64,000 nucleotides of DNA, from the NCBI RefSeq assembly GCF_005796205.1, contig NZ_VAHN01000001.1:124001-188000 (forward strand), read 5' to 3'. The stretch's first letter is position 1. Each line of letters starts with the position of its first letter. Source of the stretch: Pseudarthrobacter sp. NamE2. GTDB taxonomy: Bacteria > Actinomycetota > Actinomycetes > Actinomycetales > Micrococcaceae. Positions 6,738 through 15,351 of the stretch are shown here, piece after piece. Both the position numbers and the translations under genes were made by a program. The notes under the pieces are model-generated. The model saw only the letters and a list, made by a program, of their open reading frames with translations, ran no database searches and was not told where the DNA came from.

Positions 6738-8663
6738 TTACGCCAGAGGTCCACTAAAAGGAATTTTCTTCCGGTTTGGTCCACCGCCAAGCACATTCAG
6801 AAGCTGGTTACCAGTTCGCCGAAAACCTCTTCCAGTCTGTTCGGATCGGTGGCGTCGTAGTAGTGCGCCCCGCTGGCCTTGGCTATTTCCAGGAGCGTCG
6901 GTACGTCGGCTTCCGGCCCAGGCGAGTGTAAAAACGAGTACCGGGGTTGTGTGGTTTTGGTGGCGCAGCTGTTCGGCAAGACCGGGCAGGTCACCCTGAT
7001 GTGTGGAATCGTTCTTGCCGTCACTGAGAAGCACGATGGTGTTAATAAAGCTGTCCTTGTAGTCCTTCGCCTGATCGCCTGCGAAACGGCTGACCGCCTC
7101 GAACAGGGGCGTGGCGTCCACGGCCTGAAGTTCGTTGAGCTTCGCGGTGATGTCTGCTTTGTTGGTGCTCAGCGGGGCCACCGGGCTGACGATGCCCGGC
7201 TGCAACGGTCCGTCGTCGACATGCGAGAAGGCGGCAAGTCCAACCTCGTCATCACCCGTGAAATGGTTCAGCGCCTTGACGACGGCATCCTTGGCGCGCT
7301 GCAGCTTGGTGACTCCCTGCTCCTGGATCATGGACTCCGAAACGTCCAGCAGGAACAGCGCCCTGGCCCGTTTGCGGACTTCCGGAAAGTTGTCCTGCAT
7401 TGCCACGAGGGTCTCCGCCTCGGGCAGGGGCAGCGGCTGGAGCCCCTCAGGGTAACGTCCTGTGCCCGCCACCGCCGGGTCAAGCTCACCCTGGATGGTT
7501 CGGTAACCGGAGGCCTTGACGACGTTCTGGCCCTGTTCCGTCACCGCGAACGCGAGGAAATCCCGGGCCGCAAGGCGCTGTTGGTTTCCCACCCACTCGC
7601 CCTCAAGGATCACTGCGGGGTTGTCCGCCACGTGCACACCGCCTGCAGGGTAGATGGCGCGAAGGGGCTCGCTCGGCGCGGGCCCGGACTGCTTGGTCAA
7701 TCCGTCTTCGCTGACGACCCCACGGTTGTAATCCCACACAAACTTTTCATCCACGATGACGGCCGAGAGGAATTCCGACACGTTGCCGGCGTCGTCCGCC
7801 TCCCGAACATGCCACAGGAAGTGCTCCGGAGTGGCCATGTAGTGGCTGGTGCGCAGTTCCCCCGCGCGGACCCGTTCAACCAGTGAGGGGGCCTTGAGGT
7901 CGGCATCATCCAGGCCCTGCATGTTGCCGTCCGCAGCGTCGTAGGAGGCGGCAAGTGCCATCAGGCCCGACGTCGACACCAGCGGGCTGGCCTTGCCGAA
8001 CTTGAACTTTCCCCAGTCCGCGTGGCCGAGTCGCGCCCAGACATCCTGGTCCTCCGCTGTCCTGAAGACATTGGACCACGACGGCGGTTTGCTGTCCCAG
8101 CCGAGGGCGGCAGCCATTGATTCAGGCATGGCCACAACCACCGCACTCCGTGCCAGGCTGACTCCCTCTTGAGGAACAGAGCTGCCACCCTCGCCTGCCC
8201 CCGCGGTACGCAACCACGCGGAGGAATCAGGAAGCCACACTGCAGGCCGGTCGGCGGGATCCACACCGGGAAACTGCGCCGCGGTTTTGCCCGCAGCTGT
8301 CCCTGACTTCTCCTGCGCCACCGTGGGTTTCACGCACTTACCGTCCACATTGCGGGGTTTCGCCGCGTATTCGGCTGCCAGCGCCCGCGCCATGTCAGCA
8401 TTCTCAAGTGACGTGAGAATGTTCAGGTTTATGCAGGGGGAACTGCCGGCGACGGCGGCGGGACGGTCCTGTGCCAGCGGTTCGCCTGCCGGCGGATTGC
8501 TTCCGGCGCCCCCCGCTGTCCCGCCGTCGCCCGACTCTGCAGGAAAGAGCAGCGTCCGCACCGCAAACGCGCCGCCAAGGATCAGGAGTGCAACTGCGGC
8601 CGCCGCGGCGAACCACACCCATCGCGGATAGCTTGGGGCGGCTTCTGCACGTCGACGGCCCAT
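6738..8663 (-). CDS. Membrane-anchored solute-binding plus von Willebrand factor A domain protein, frameshifted near its end
   Basis: The ATG at 8661-8663 follows AAAGGAAACC. The 641-codon frame has an N-terminal membrane anchor (residues 14-36), a periplasmic substrate-binding-protein-like region (about 75-400) and a VWA domain from about residue 430 (ALFLLDVSESM ... DEVGLAAFSH ... TIVLLSDGKND). The MIDAS motif D-x-S-x-S is present. After TPVLVFTLA (near 6918) the frame turns into Arg-rich shadow sequence, while the frame ending at TGA 6797-6799 continues as GPEADVPTLLEIAKASGAHY and EEVFGELVTSF, the normal VWA ending. A loss of two bases (or gain of one) near 6918 explains this. The extra-cytoplasmic role is unknown. 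Confidence 0.75.
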   Translation of the reverse strand: MGRRRAEAAPSYPRWVWFAAAAAVALLILGGAFAVRTLLFPAESGDGGTAGGAGSNPPAGEPLAQDRPAAVAGSSPCINLNILTSLENADMARALAAEYAAKPRNVDGKCVKPTVAQEKSGTAAGKTAAQFPGVDPADRPAVWLPDSSAWLRTAGAGEGGSSVPQEGVSLARSAVVVAMPESMAAALGWDSKPPSWSNVFRTAEDQDVWARLGHADWGKFKFGKASPLVSTSGLMALAASYDAADGNMQGLDDADLKAPSLVERVRAGELRTSHYMATPEHFLWHVREADDAGNVSEFLSAVIVDEKFVWDYNRGVVSEDGLTKQSGPAPSEPLRAIYPAGGVHVADNPAVILEGEWVGNQQRLAARDFLAFAVTEQGQNVVKASGYRTIQGELDPAVAGTGRYPEGLQPLPLPEAETLVAMQDNFPEVRKRARALFLLDVSESMIQEQGVTKLQRAKDAVVKALNHFTGDDEVGLAAFSHVDDGPLQPGIVSPVAPLSTNKADITAKLNELQAVDATPLFEAVSRFAGDQAKDYKDSFINTIVLLSDGKNDSTHQGDLPGLAEQLRHQNHTTPVLVFTLAWAGSRRTDAPGNSQGQRGALLRRHRSEQTGRGFRRTGNQLLNVLGGGPNRKKIPFSGPLA

Positions 8664-8720
8664 GCTGGTTTCCTTTGGAATCCTCCGTGTATGTCTGAGT
8701 CAAAGTCCGGATCAGTTGTG

Positions 8721-8782
8721 GAGCCGGCGACGGCTGGGGGGAGGCGTTCGCGGTCTCAGACGAACGCCCTCGTCGCCGGCTC
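8721..8782. repeat. Nested inverted repeat in the divergent gap
   Basis: Outer arms of 12 bp (GAGCCGGCGACG at 8721-8732, CGTCGCCGGCTC at 8771-8782) enclose inner arms of 8 bp (GGCGTTCG at 8743-8750, CGAACGCC at 8761-8768). It lies 58 bp above the VWA gene start and 158 bp before the next gene on the other strand, so it is not a simple terminator. The rest of the 276-bp gap (8664-8939) shows no other feature. Confidence 0.6.
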
Positions 8783-8939
8783 TGACCACCACGCTATAGC
8801 TGATTACTACGCAGCACCCGAGTAGCCGGTACTCATTCCAAAGGAGCGCACTACCCGTACCCGCGGCAGCAAACTGGCTTCCCGCCGTCGGAATCAGTAG
8901 CGTCGAACCCGCTACATTTTTCCAGGAGACAGGCAGACG

Positions 8940-10169
8940 GTGGGCAAGAACAGCAAGAAAAGGCGCGATGCAAAAGGCAAAGCGGGAAAGCAGCGCTCCC
9001 GGTCTGTATCCCTGAGTTCGTTCCGCGCCGGACGTGCCCTGGACTCCCTGGCGCCGGCTTTTGTGCAGTGGTTCGACGACGGCATGCCCGGCGCAGCCAA
9101 CGCTGCCCTGGAGTACCTGAAGCTGATGGAACCCGTCCTGAGCCGCTATTTGGACGCCACGGCGACAACGGACATCACAAACCTGGACCCGCCCGCCCTG
9201 GCCGAGGCAGTCGCTCAAACAGTGACGGATACTGAGGCCGGGCAGGACGCCGAAGTGCCGGAATCAGAGCTGGCTGCCTACATCGTGGACGCCGTGCGCA
9301 GCTACATCGAGTTCCTGTCCGAAACCGACAGGTGGACGGGAACGGAAGAGCACCTGGCCAAAGTCCTGGACTTCTTTGAAGGCCTCGCCGACGACGGCGG
9401 GCAGTCCGGCATTCAGGTCCCGGACATTTCCCAGGAACAGGCGCTCGCCGGGTTCTCCGGCCTTCCGCTGATTCAGAAGGCCACAGCATTGCTCCAGTGG
9501 ATCGGTGACGGGAAGCCGGTAACAGGAACGGGTGCCCTTCGCCTGCGGGATATTGAGGCGGCGGCCGCCTGTGTTGGAGTAGCCGCCACAGGTGAAACGA
9601 ACCAGGACAATTCTTCGGTCGACACCCTGGCCGTGCGGAGCATGTACGAGGTCCCGCTGCTGGCCCGGATGTGGGCTGTGCTCCAGGACGTCGAGCTGGT
9701 CAGGGTCAAGCCAACAAAGGTGGTGCCCTTCGAGGAGCCGGGACATTTCCTCGGCGGCGAGCCAGCGCAGCAGCTGGATGACTTCAGGATGTTCACTGAG
9801 TCCTTCCTGCGGCAGGCAGTGCTCCGGCTTCATCCCGAGCAGCCCTGGGAGACCACTATCGCTGCCCTGCTGGTATCCCTTCTGCTGGCGGCAGCCTCTC
9901 CGGAACCGCCTCTGGTGGCCCGGTTCCTCGCTGCTCCCGACCACGCCCCGGAATCGGAACAGGAAGCCGCAGCCCAGCTGACCAGGGTGGTGATGGGCCG
10001 GCTCGAAGAACTTTCCGAGCTCGGGCTGCTGACCATCGACACCCACTTCCGGGTGCCGCCGGTGCTCATCGAAAGTGTTGCGGAGGTGTTCGATGACCCG
10101 CTGCTGCTGGCCCGACTTGGCCTGGAGGAAAGCCTCGAGGACGAAGAGCTGGCCGCGCCGGTAGGTTAG
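8940..10169 (+). CDS. Hypothetical protein with basic N-terminal tail
   Basis: 409 residues starting at GTG 8940, with AGGAGA 12 bases before. The first 25 residues are strongly basic (MGKNSKKRRDAKGKAGKQR), like a nucleic-acid-binding or SEC-C-neighbouring tail. The rest is mixed helix with no membrane segment and an acidic end (EESLEDEELAAPVG). I do not recognise a named domain. A winged-helix-like segment near residues 360-400 (VVMGRLEELSELGLLTI) might be present. It stands alone between a divergent VWA gene and the NERD gene 158 bp downstream. Confidence 0.7.
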   Translation: MGKNSKKRRDAKGKAGKQRSRSVSLSSFRAGRALDSLAPAFVQWFDDGMPGAANAALEYLKLMEPVLSRYLDATATTDITNLDPPALAEAVAQTVTDTEAGQDAEVPESELAAYIVDAVRSYIEFLSETDRWTGTEEHLAKVLDFFEGLADDGGQSGIQVPDISQEQALAGFSGLPLIQKATALLQWIGDGKPVTGTGALRLRDIEAAAACVGVAATGETNQDNSSVDTLAVRSMYEVPLLARMWAVLQDVELVRVKPTKVVPFEEPGHFLGGEPAQQLDDFRMFTESFLRQAVLRLHPEQPWETTIAALLVSLLLAAASPEPPLVARFLAAPDHAPESEQEAAAQLTRVVMGRLEELSELGLLTIDTHFRVPPVLIESVAEVFDDPLLLARLGLEESLEDEELAAPVG

Positions 10170-10327
10170 GATCCGTCGGCGACCGGCGGCGGGCGCCGGT
10201 GCATGGCTTTCCGCAGCTTTGCCCAAGCATTCCGGAAAGATCGGTGCCTTGCGCCCGACAACGCTGGTGTCCGCTGCGCTGCATCCATAAGCTTCCCCTG
10301 GTCAATAACAAAAACTGGGGGAGAAGC

Positions 10328-11152
10328 ATGACCACTGCCGGCGAAAGGCCAGCACATCTCGGCGAGCGGGTTCCGGGGCAGGCGGTGATGGAAGAGTTGC
10401 TGGCGGGTCCCGGGCATCTGCGGCCCCGCACTGTCCTGCAGCGCATCTTCGGTGCCAGCCCGCTCAGCCCGGAAGGGCTGCCCTGGTACCGGGGGGCGCT
10501 CGGCGAAATCGCCGTCGGACGCCTGCTTCAGCGGCTCGGGCCGGAGTGGCTGGTCCTGCACGCCGTGCCGGTTGGAACCGGGGCGTCCGATATCGACCAC
10601 GTGCTGGTGGGGCCCGCCGGCGTCTTCACCCTCAACACAAAGAACCACGAGGGCCAGCCCGTCTGGGTGGCGGGCCGCACGCTGATGGTAGCCGGGCAGA
10701 AGACGCGGCACCTCTACAACTCTGCGCATGAAGCGTCGAGGGCATCGAAACTCCTCACCACTGCGGCGGGCTTTCCTGTGGAGGTGACAGGCGTCGTCGT
10801 TGTTGTTGGCCCGAAGAGCCTGACTATCAAGGCGCGTCCGGAACAGGCGGCGGTGGTCACCGACGCACAGCTGCTGCGCTGGCTGCACCGGTGTCCGGAC
10901 GTGCTGGACCAGCAGGAGGTCGCGCGAATCTCTGCAGCGGCGGCCCGGCCGGGCACCTGGCACCGCCGCCCCGCCCACCCTGGCGATCCGGCAGCGCTGC
11001 AACACACCTTTACGAGGCTGCACCAACTGGAGAACCAGGCACGACGGCGGCGGGCTGCCTGGCTGCTCGGCATTCCGGCGGTGGGCTTCATGATGCTGGC
11101 CAACGGCGCCGGGATGGGTGCGGCACTCTTCCAGGCGCTGGCGGGGCGCTAA
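10328..11152 (+). CDS. NERD (nuclease-related) domain protein
   Basis: 274 residues. The central part matches a NERD domain: GALGEIAVGRLLQRLG, then GTGASDIDHVLVGPAGVFTLNTKNH, where D-x-D-H and the N-x-K pair correspond to the predicted endonuclease-fold catalytic residues. The C-terminus has one hydrophobic segment (WLLGIPAVGFMMLANGAGMG) that may anchor it. I use ATG 10328, which follows GGGGGAGAAGC; the longer ORF from 10199 has Cys/Arg-rich non-coding composition. NERD proteins are thought to process DNA, but the role is unproven. It converges with the HNH gene 13 bp downstream. Confidence 0.85.
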   Translation: MTTAGERPAHLGERVPGQAVMEELLAGPGHLRPRTVLQRIFGASPLSPEGLPWYRGALGEIAVGRLLQRLGPEWLVLHAVPVGTGASDIDHVLVGPAGVFTLNTKNHEGQPVWVAGRTLMVAGQKTRHLYNSAHEASRASKLLTTAAGFPVEVTGVVVVVGPKSLTIKARPEQAAVVTDAQLLRWLHRCPDVLDQQEVARISAAAARPGTWHRRPAHPGDPAALQHTFTRLHQLENQARRRRAAWLLGIPAVGFMMLANGAGMGAALFQALAGR

Positions 11153-11165
11153 GGCAGCTGTACTG

Positions 11166-12035
11166 TCAGTCGTTGCGCGCCTCAAGGATCCGCCGGGCGT
11201 TCTCCCGGGCTTCCAGTTCCTGGCTGGTCACCACGTCACCCCGCAGGTGCCCCGCGGAGGCCAGGATGTTGCGCAGTTCCTGGACGGTCCGCGGCGTGCC
11301 GGCACCCCGGTGCGCCATGGCGTGGCAGTTGGCGCAAAGGGGGACAAGGTCCGTCACCGCATCGAGCGCGTAGCCGGAGTCCAGCAGGGAAACAGGCACC
11401 GTGTGATGGACCTCCATGAAACCTTCCCCAATGCTGCCGTAGGAGGCCTCGAAGGAAAAACCGCAGGCGGCGCAGGCCGTGCCGTGGAATGCCAGGCACA
11501 CCCGACGGGCATCCGGGTCCTGCTCGTAGCGGTTAACTGCTGCGCTGCTGACCGCATGGGACGGGTATGTTCCCGGGACAAGCCTGGCGGGGCCGTAAAC
11601 TTCCGGCCCCTGGTCCCGCCACAGCCGGCGGAGGGCTGGTTCCGCTTCCGGCGGTAGGGCTGTGACGCTGTAGGCTGCAGTGGCCCAGTCGACGCCGGGC
11701 ACGGCTTCGCGCAAAACATCGGGACGCACCTGGTCGCCCAGGGCGAGCAGGGCATCGAAAGCGACCGTGACGCACCAGGTGTTCCCCGGCTCACCCGGCT
11801 GGGAGGGATCATAAGGTTCCGATTCAACTGTGCCGTGTCCGATCAGGCCGGAACTTGCATCGGTGCTGCCTGCCGCCAGGAGCCAGGCTTCCGTGTCCAG
11901 CCGGATGTCCCGGTAGGCGCCGACCTGCCAACGTTGCAGGACGCGGCCGTACGTGGCGACGTGTTCGACGACGTCGCGATAGTCCCAGCGGTCCCGCCGG
12001 CTCGTGTCCCAACCCAAGATCACCGCTGCCACCAT
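11166..12035 (-). CDS. HNH endonuclease family protein (McrA-like HNH domain at C-terminus)
   Basis: 289 residues. The C-terminal third has an HNH nuclease: C-x2-C at 188-191 (CAAC), E-V-H-H at 208-211, then LVPLCANCHAMAH with C234-x2-C237 and His residues, which is the zinc-ribbon/beta-beta-alpha-metal arrangement of McrA-type HNH proteins. The N-terminal 150 residues (VVEHVATYGRVLQRWQVGAY ...) may be a target-recognition part. A restriction-like role is possible but no methylase or partner is adjacent. The start is ATG 12033-12035. It is flanked by a NERD gene on the other strand. Confidence 0.82.
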   Translation of the reverse strand: MVAAVILGWDTSRRDRWDYRDVVEHVATYGRVLQRWQVGAYRDIRLDTEAWLLAAGSTDASSGLIGHGTVESEPYDPSQPGEPGNTWCVTVAFDALLALGDQVRPDVLREAVPGVDWATAAYSVTALPPEAEPALRRLWRDQGPEVYGPARLVPGTYPSHAVSSAAVNRYEQDPDARRVCLAFHGTACAACGFSFEASYGSIGEGFMEVHHTVPVSLLDSGYALDAVTDLVPLCANCHAMAHRGAGTPRTVQELRNILASAGHLRGDVVTSQELEARENARRILEARND

Positions 12036-12142
12036 TCACCCATTTCCGCACCTGTGCTCGCTGCATGCGGGCGATCTTCCGGTCACACCATCAGCTTAGG
12101 CGGGCGTCGCAAGGAACCGCCGGCTGATGTGCCTCCGGCCGC

Positions 12143-12997
12143 TCAATAGCTGCCTCCCCGGCGGGAGACGAGGACCGGCCCCTGCGCGTGGTGGAGGACA
12201 GCGTGGGCCGTTGAACCGATGGTTTCCCTGAGGAGTCCCTGTCCCTTGGTGCCGACAACCACCATCCGTGCAGCGGCCGAGGCCTCGAGGATGGCATGGG
12301 GGACCGACACGTCATGCAGGACTGAGCCATCCACGGGAACGGAGGGCGCCTGCTTCCGTGCCCGGTGGAGGGCCTCCTGAAGCACAGCTCCTGCAGCGTC
12401 CCCGCCCCAGTGCCGGCCGTGATGCGCGTATCCGGCGGGGGTTTGGTGCACATGGATCACAGTGAGGGCGGCCTGCGCTGCTGAGGCCAACGTGCAGGCG
12501 TCTGATAAGGCGGCAGGAGAACCTAAGGCGTCAACGGCGACGACGACCGGACCGTCAGGGTGCAGGTCTGACCTGATGACAGCCACGGGACAGCTCGCGG
12601 TCGCCGCGAGTTCCAGGCTCACGGATCCCACCAGCAGTCCGAGGAATCCGCCCAGCCCCCGGCTTCCTACCACTACCAGTTCCTGGCGGGCCGAGACCGC
12701 CGCGAGATGTGAAGCCGGCAGTCCATGGAGCAGGGTCGCGTCGATGTCCAGCGCCGGAGCGGCTGCCTGCGCGATCTGAAGTCCTTCTTCCAGCACCGCC
12801 TCTGCTGCCCGCTCCAGTCCACTGCCAGCCACACCCGGAACAGGGCCCAAATTCCTGGTCAGCAGCGGCCACAGGGAGCAGTGCACCACATGGAGGGGCA
12901 GGCTGCGTTGCCGGGCATGGCGCGCCGCCCAGCGGATGGCGGCCGCGGCCTCGTCGGAGCCGTCATAGCCCGCGATGACCGACCTGTGTTCCTCCAC
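12143..12997 (-). CDS. Universal stress protein with two UspA domains
   Basis: 284 residues made of two tandem USP folds. Domain 1 (about 5-143) carries the nucleotide loop VVVGSRGLGGFLGLLVGSVS, and domain 2 (about 148-280) carries VVVGTKGQGLLRETIGSTAH; both match G-x2-G-x9-G-[ST], the ATP-binding type of Usp. Each ends in a short beta strand (CPVAVIR and GPVLVSR). Such tandem Usp proteins respond to hypoxia, stationary phase or stress in actinobacteria. The GTG start at 12995-12997 has GGAAGGGA upstream. Confidence 0.93.
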   Translation of the reverse strand: MEEHRSVIAGYDGSDEAAAAIRWAARHARQRSLPLHVVHCSLWPLLTRNLGPVPGVAGSGLERAAEAVLEEGLQIAQAAAPALDIDATLLHGLPASHLAAVSARQELVVVGSRGLGGFLGLLVGSVSLELAATASCPVAVIRSDLHPDGPVVVAVDALGSPAALSDACTLASAAQAALTVIHVHQTPAGYAHHGRHWGGDAAGAVLQEALHRARKQAPSVPVDGSVLHDVSVPHAILEASAAARMVVVGTKGQGLLRETIGSTAHAVLHHAQGPVLVSRRGGSY

Positions 12998-13322
12998 GGG
13001 ATGCTCCCTTCCTTCTCATGCGTGCCGCTTTGCGCGCCCTGGCGTTTGCTTAATGGTCGCGCAACCCGGCGGCAAGTTGCAGGGCTGCCAACCCGGTTCT
13101 TCCGGGGCGGCAGGGAGGAGAGTACGCTGGGATGACCGTTTGGAAGAATGCGGCCCCCTGCTCCCGGGTGACGATCCCCGGCAATCCGGAGGGATGCCTG
13201 GCAGCCGTTCGAACTCCTCCCGCTTTGCGGTTCCTGCCGCGTTCCCACGCCTCTTCGCTCCCCTGGCGGCACGATGCAGTCCCGCCAATCACTGCACACC
13301 AATCAAACTTCGAGGAGTTCCC
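12998..13322. other. Gene-free gap of 325 bp
   Basis: This stretch separates the Usp start (minus strand) from the small membrane-protein gene (plus strand). I see ribosome sites at both edges but no convincing stem-loop, repeat, RNA gene or TAAGCATGCTTA-type element. Frames that cross it look like chance ORFs. It presumably holds the two divergent promoters. Confidence 0.5.
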
Positions 13323-13535
13323 ATGGACACTGGGGCGCTTCTTGCGCTCGCCGGCGGTTACATCGCGGCCTGCATCGGCGTCTTCCTGCTGTACTCTCCG
13401 GTCCTGGTTCTCATTGTCGGCCTCCTTCTGGCGGCGGGCATGCTGCAACTGCTGGCCTGGCCCTTCATTGTCCTGGTCCGCAAAATCCGCCGGAAGCCCG
13501 AGCCGCCGCAGGACGGTTCGTGGCTTCTGCACTGA
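13323..13535 (+). CDS. Small membrane protein with two transmembrane segments
   Basis: 70 residues starting at ATG 13323 behind GAGGAGTTCCC. Two hydrophobic stretches (residues 5-24 and 26-52) are followed by a short basic and Pro-rich tail (VRKIRRKPEPPQ). No family recognised; the layout suits a small inner-membrane protein. A longer ORF that begins at 12975 is not supported by ribosome sites or composition. Confidence 0.65.
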   Translation: MDTGALLALAGGYIAACIGVFLLYSPVLVLIVGLLLAAGMLQLLAWPFIVLVRKIRRKPEPPQDGSWLLH

Positions 13536-13579
13536 CGGTGGCCAGGAAACACATCCTCGGTTCACTCCTGCGCGGTTCA

Positions 13580-13591
13580 TCAGTATGCTTA
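13580..13591. promoter_or_regulatory. Degenerate TAAGCATGCTTA element before the acidic-protein gene
   Basis: TCAGTATGCTTA matches 10 of 12 positions of the palindrome seen before the csbD genes and lies 37 bp before the ATG at 13629, about the same distance as in the SDR gene (36 bp). TACTAT overlapping its right edge could be a -10 box. Confidence 0.45.
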
Positions 13592-13628
13592 CTATGTCCA
13601 CGCAGCCGACAAAGAGAAGGGCATCACC

Positions 13629-14057
13629 ATGACAGAACAGAACCTTCCGGATGACGAACTCGAAGTCGTCGACGAAAACGACGTGCTCCTGGACGAGACT
13701 CCGGGCGCCGCAGCATCCCTTGAACTGGACCCCGTCTCCCTCGGCAAGCCGGACGACTATCCGGGAGCCGCGGAGAACAACCCGGACCGCTGGCAGGAGG
13801 ACCCGCTGCTGCAGGACGAGGTTTCCGGCGAGGAGGAGGACTTCCTGAGTGACCAGACCCTGCGCGATGACATGAAAGCCACCGCCGACGGGGCCGGCAA
13901 CGAGGTGCCCGCCGCCACACCCACCCTCGGTGAGGCGGTTGCCGACGTCGACTTCGGCGAGAACCCCACCGGCCCGGAAGCGGAGGGCAGCGACGACGTG
14001 GAAAACTTCGGCGGGTCCCCGCTGAGCGAGTTCGACCCGGACGACCTGGAACGCTGA
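13629..14057 (+). CDS. Strongly acidic hypothetical protein
   Basis: 142 residues, roughly one third Asp and Glu with only a few Lys or Arg, few aromatic residues and no predicted membrane part, so it is likely disordered and soluble. I recognise no domain; it recalls actinobacterial acidic stress proteins but a family name cannot be given. The ATG at 13629 follows GAGAAGGGCATCACC. The upstream degenerate palindrome suggests the same control as the csbD genes. The next gene encodes a small basic protein. Confidence 0.7.
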   Translation: MTEQNLPDDELEVVDENDVLLDETPGAAASLELDPVSLGKPDDYPGAAENNPDRWQEDPLLQDEVSGEEEDFLSDQTLRDDMKATADGAGNEVPAATPTLGEAVADVDFGENPTGPEAEGSDDVENFGGSPLSEFDPDDLER

Positions 14058-14113
14058 AGTGCCGGGCAATATGCCGGTTGCCCTAGCCGAAAACAGGATC
14101 GGGACTAGACTGA

Positions 14114-14125
14114 TAAGCACACTGA
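14114..14125. promoter_or_regulatory. Half-conserved TAAGCATGCTTA-like element before the small basic gene
   Basis: TAAGCACACTGA keeps the left half of the palindrome exactly and 9 of 12 positions overall. It lies 38 bp before the ATG at 14164, matching the spacing of the other copies. The support is weaker than for the perfect copies. Confidence 0.3.
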
Positions 14126-14163
14126 TGAATGTCAGTGGCCGGATCAAGACTTAGGAGTTTCAC

Positions 14164-14346
14164 ATGAACTTGGGAAGCATGATCAGGAATGCCGCCGGAC
14201 GCCTCTCGGGCAGGACCGGGACCACAGGAACGGGCCGCGGCTACAGGATGAACACCACCGGCCGGACGCCACGCACCACCGGCGCCATGGGCGGCAGGGC
14301 AGAAGGCATGGCCCACAGGATCATGGGCATGCTCAAGCGGCACTGA
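14164..14346 (+). CDS. Small basic Gly/Thr/Arg-rich protein
   Basis: 60 residues beginning MNLGSMIRNAAGRLSGRTGT and ending MAHRIMGMLKRH, with many Gly, Thr and Arg and almost no acidic residues. ATG 14164 follows TTAGGAGTTTCAC. The ends look helical and the middle disordered. No family recognised. A strong terminator follows, so it is a real transcribed unit. It may be a nucleic-acid-binding or membrane-associated stress peptide, but that is a guess. Confidence 0.6.
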   Translation: MNLGSMIRNAAGRLSGRTGTTGTGRGYRMNTTGRTPRTTGAMGGRAEGMAHRIMGMLKRH

Positions 14347-14356
14347 GCCCGCAAGC

Positions 14357-14396
14357 CAGAAAGCAGGTCCCGGAGTAATCCGGAACCTGCTTTCTG
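14357..14396 (+). terminator. Rho-independent terminator after the small basic gene
   Basis: A perfect 12-bp stem (CAGAAAGCAGGT at 14357-14368, ACCTGCTTTCTG at 14385-14396) with a CGGA/TCCG-capped loop; it ends 13 bases before the rnz start. Confidence 0.85.
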
Positions 14397-14409
14397 ACTC
14401 CCCGGCACC

Positions 14410-15351
14410 ATGCGTGAACTTGTCATTCTCGGCACCGCGTCGCAGGTCCCCACCCGCACCAGGAACCATAACGGGTACCTCCTGCGCTGGGACGGGGAAG
14501 GGCTGCTCTTCGACCCGGGCGAGGGCACCCAGCGCCAAATGATCCATGCCGGAGTCCCGGCAACGCAGGTCACCAGGATCTGCCTCACCCACGTTCATGG
14601 CGACCACTGCTTCGGTCTTCCCGGCGTGCTCTCCCGGATGGCCCTCGACGGCGTCGGCCATCCGGTCCACCTGCATTATCCAGCCTCCGGTGAGGACGTG
14701 GTCCGTGCGCTGGTCTCCATCAGCTCGCCGGGCATTGACCTGCGGCTTCACCCGCATGGCAGCGCGGGGTCCATCGCCGAAGGACTTGAAGTGCAACCGC
14801 TGAAGCACCGCATAGAAACCTACGGCTACCGCCTCAGCGAGCCGGACGGCAGGACCCTGCTGCCCGAACGCCTTGCGGCAGCGGGCATAGCCGGCCCCGA
14901 CGTCGGGCGCCTGCAGCGCGAGGGCGCCCTTGCCGGCGTCGTACTGGACGATGTCAGCGTTCCCAGGCCGGGCCAGCGCTTCGCTTTTGTGATGGACACG
15001 GCGCCCTGCGCCGGTGCCGGCGCACTTGCCGACGGCGCGGACCTGCTGGTTGCCGAGTCCACCTTCAGCGACGACGACGGCGGGCTGGCGCAGCAATACC
15101 GGCACCTCACCGCCGGGCAGGCGGGGGAGCTGGCGAAGGGGGCGGGCGCCGGGACGCTGGTATTGACGCACTTTTCATCCCGGTACGGCGAGGACATGGC
15201 GTTGCTTGCGCGGCAGGCCCGGGACCGTGCCGGCGAAAGGACGGTCATGGCGGCGCGCGACCTGCAGCGGATTGCCTTTCCGCCGCGCCGCAACAGCGCC
15301 GCAAACACCACTTCGTCCAACCAGTTGTCCCGTCAAGGAGGTGGGCCATGA
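14410..15351 (+). CDS. rnz: Ribonuclease Z
   Basis: A 313-residue metallo-beta-lactamase-fold endonuclease that trims the 3' ends of tRNA precursors in the cytoplasm. The zinc motif T-H-V-H-G-D-H stands at residues 60-66, followed by CFGLPGVLSRM, the typical RNase Z context. FVMDTAPCAGA and ADLLVAESTF are the later metal-ligand motifs, with the last His in LVLTHFSSRY. Its length is normal for the family. The 3' end overlaps the permease start by four bases (ATGA), and the permease overlaps selO in the same way, so the three form one operon. Confidence 0.93.
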   Translation: MRELVILGTASQVPTRTRNHNGYLLRWDGEGLLFDPGEGTQRQMIHAGVPATQVTRICLTHVHGDHCFGLPGVLSRMALDGVGHPVHLHYPASGEDVVRALVSISSPGIDLRLHPHGSAGSIAEGLEVQPLKHRIETYGYRLSEPDGRTLLPERLAAAGIAGPDVGRLQREGALAGVVLDDVSVPRPGQRFAFVMDTAPCAGAGALADGADLLVAESTFSDDDGGLAQQYRHLTAGQAGELAKGAGAGTLVLTHFSSRYGEDMALLARQARDRAGERTVMAARDLQRIAFPPRRNSAANTTSSNQLSRQGGGP

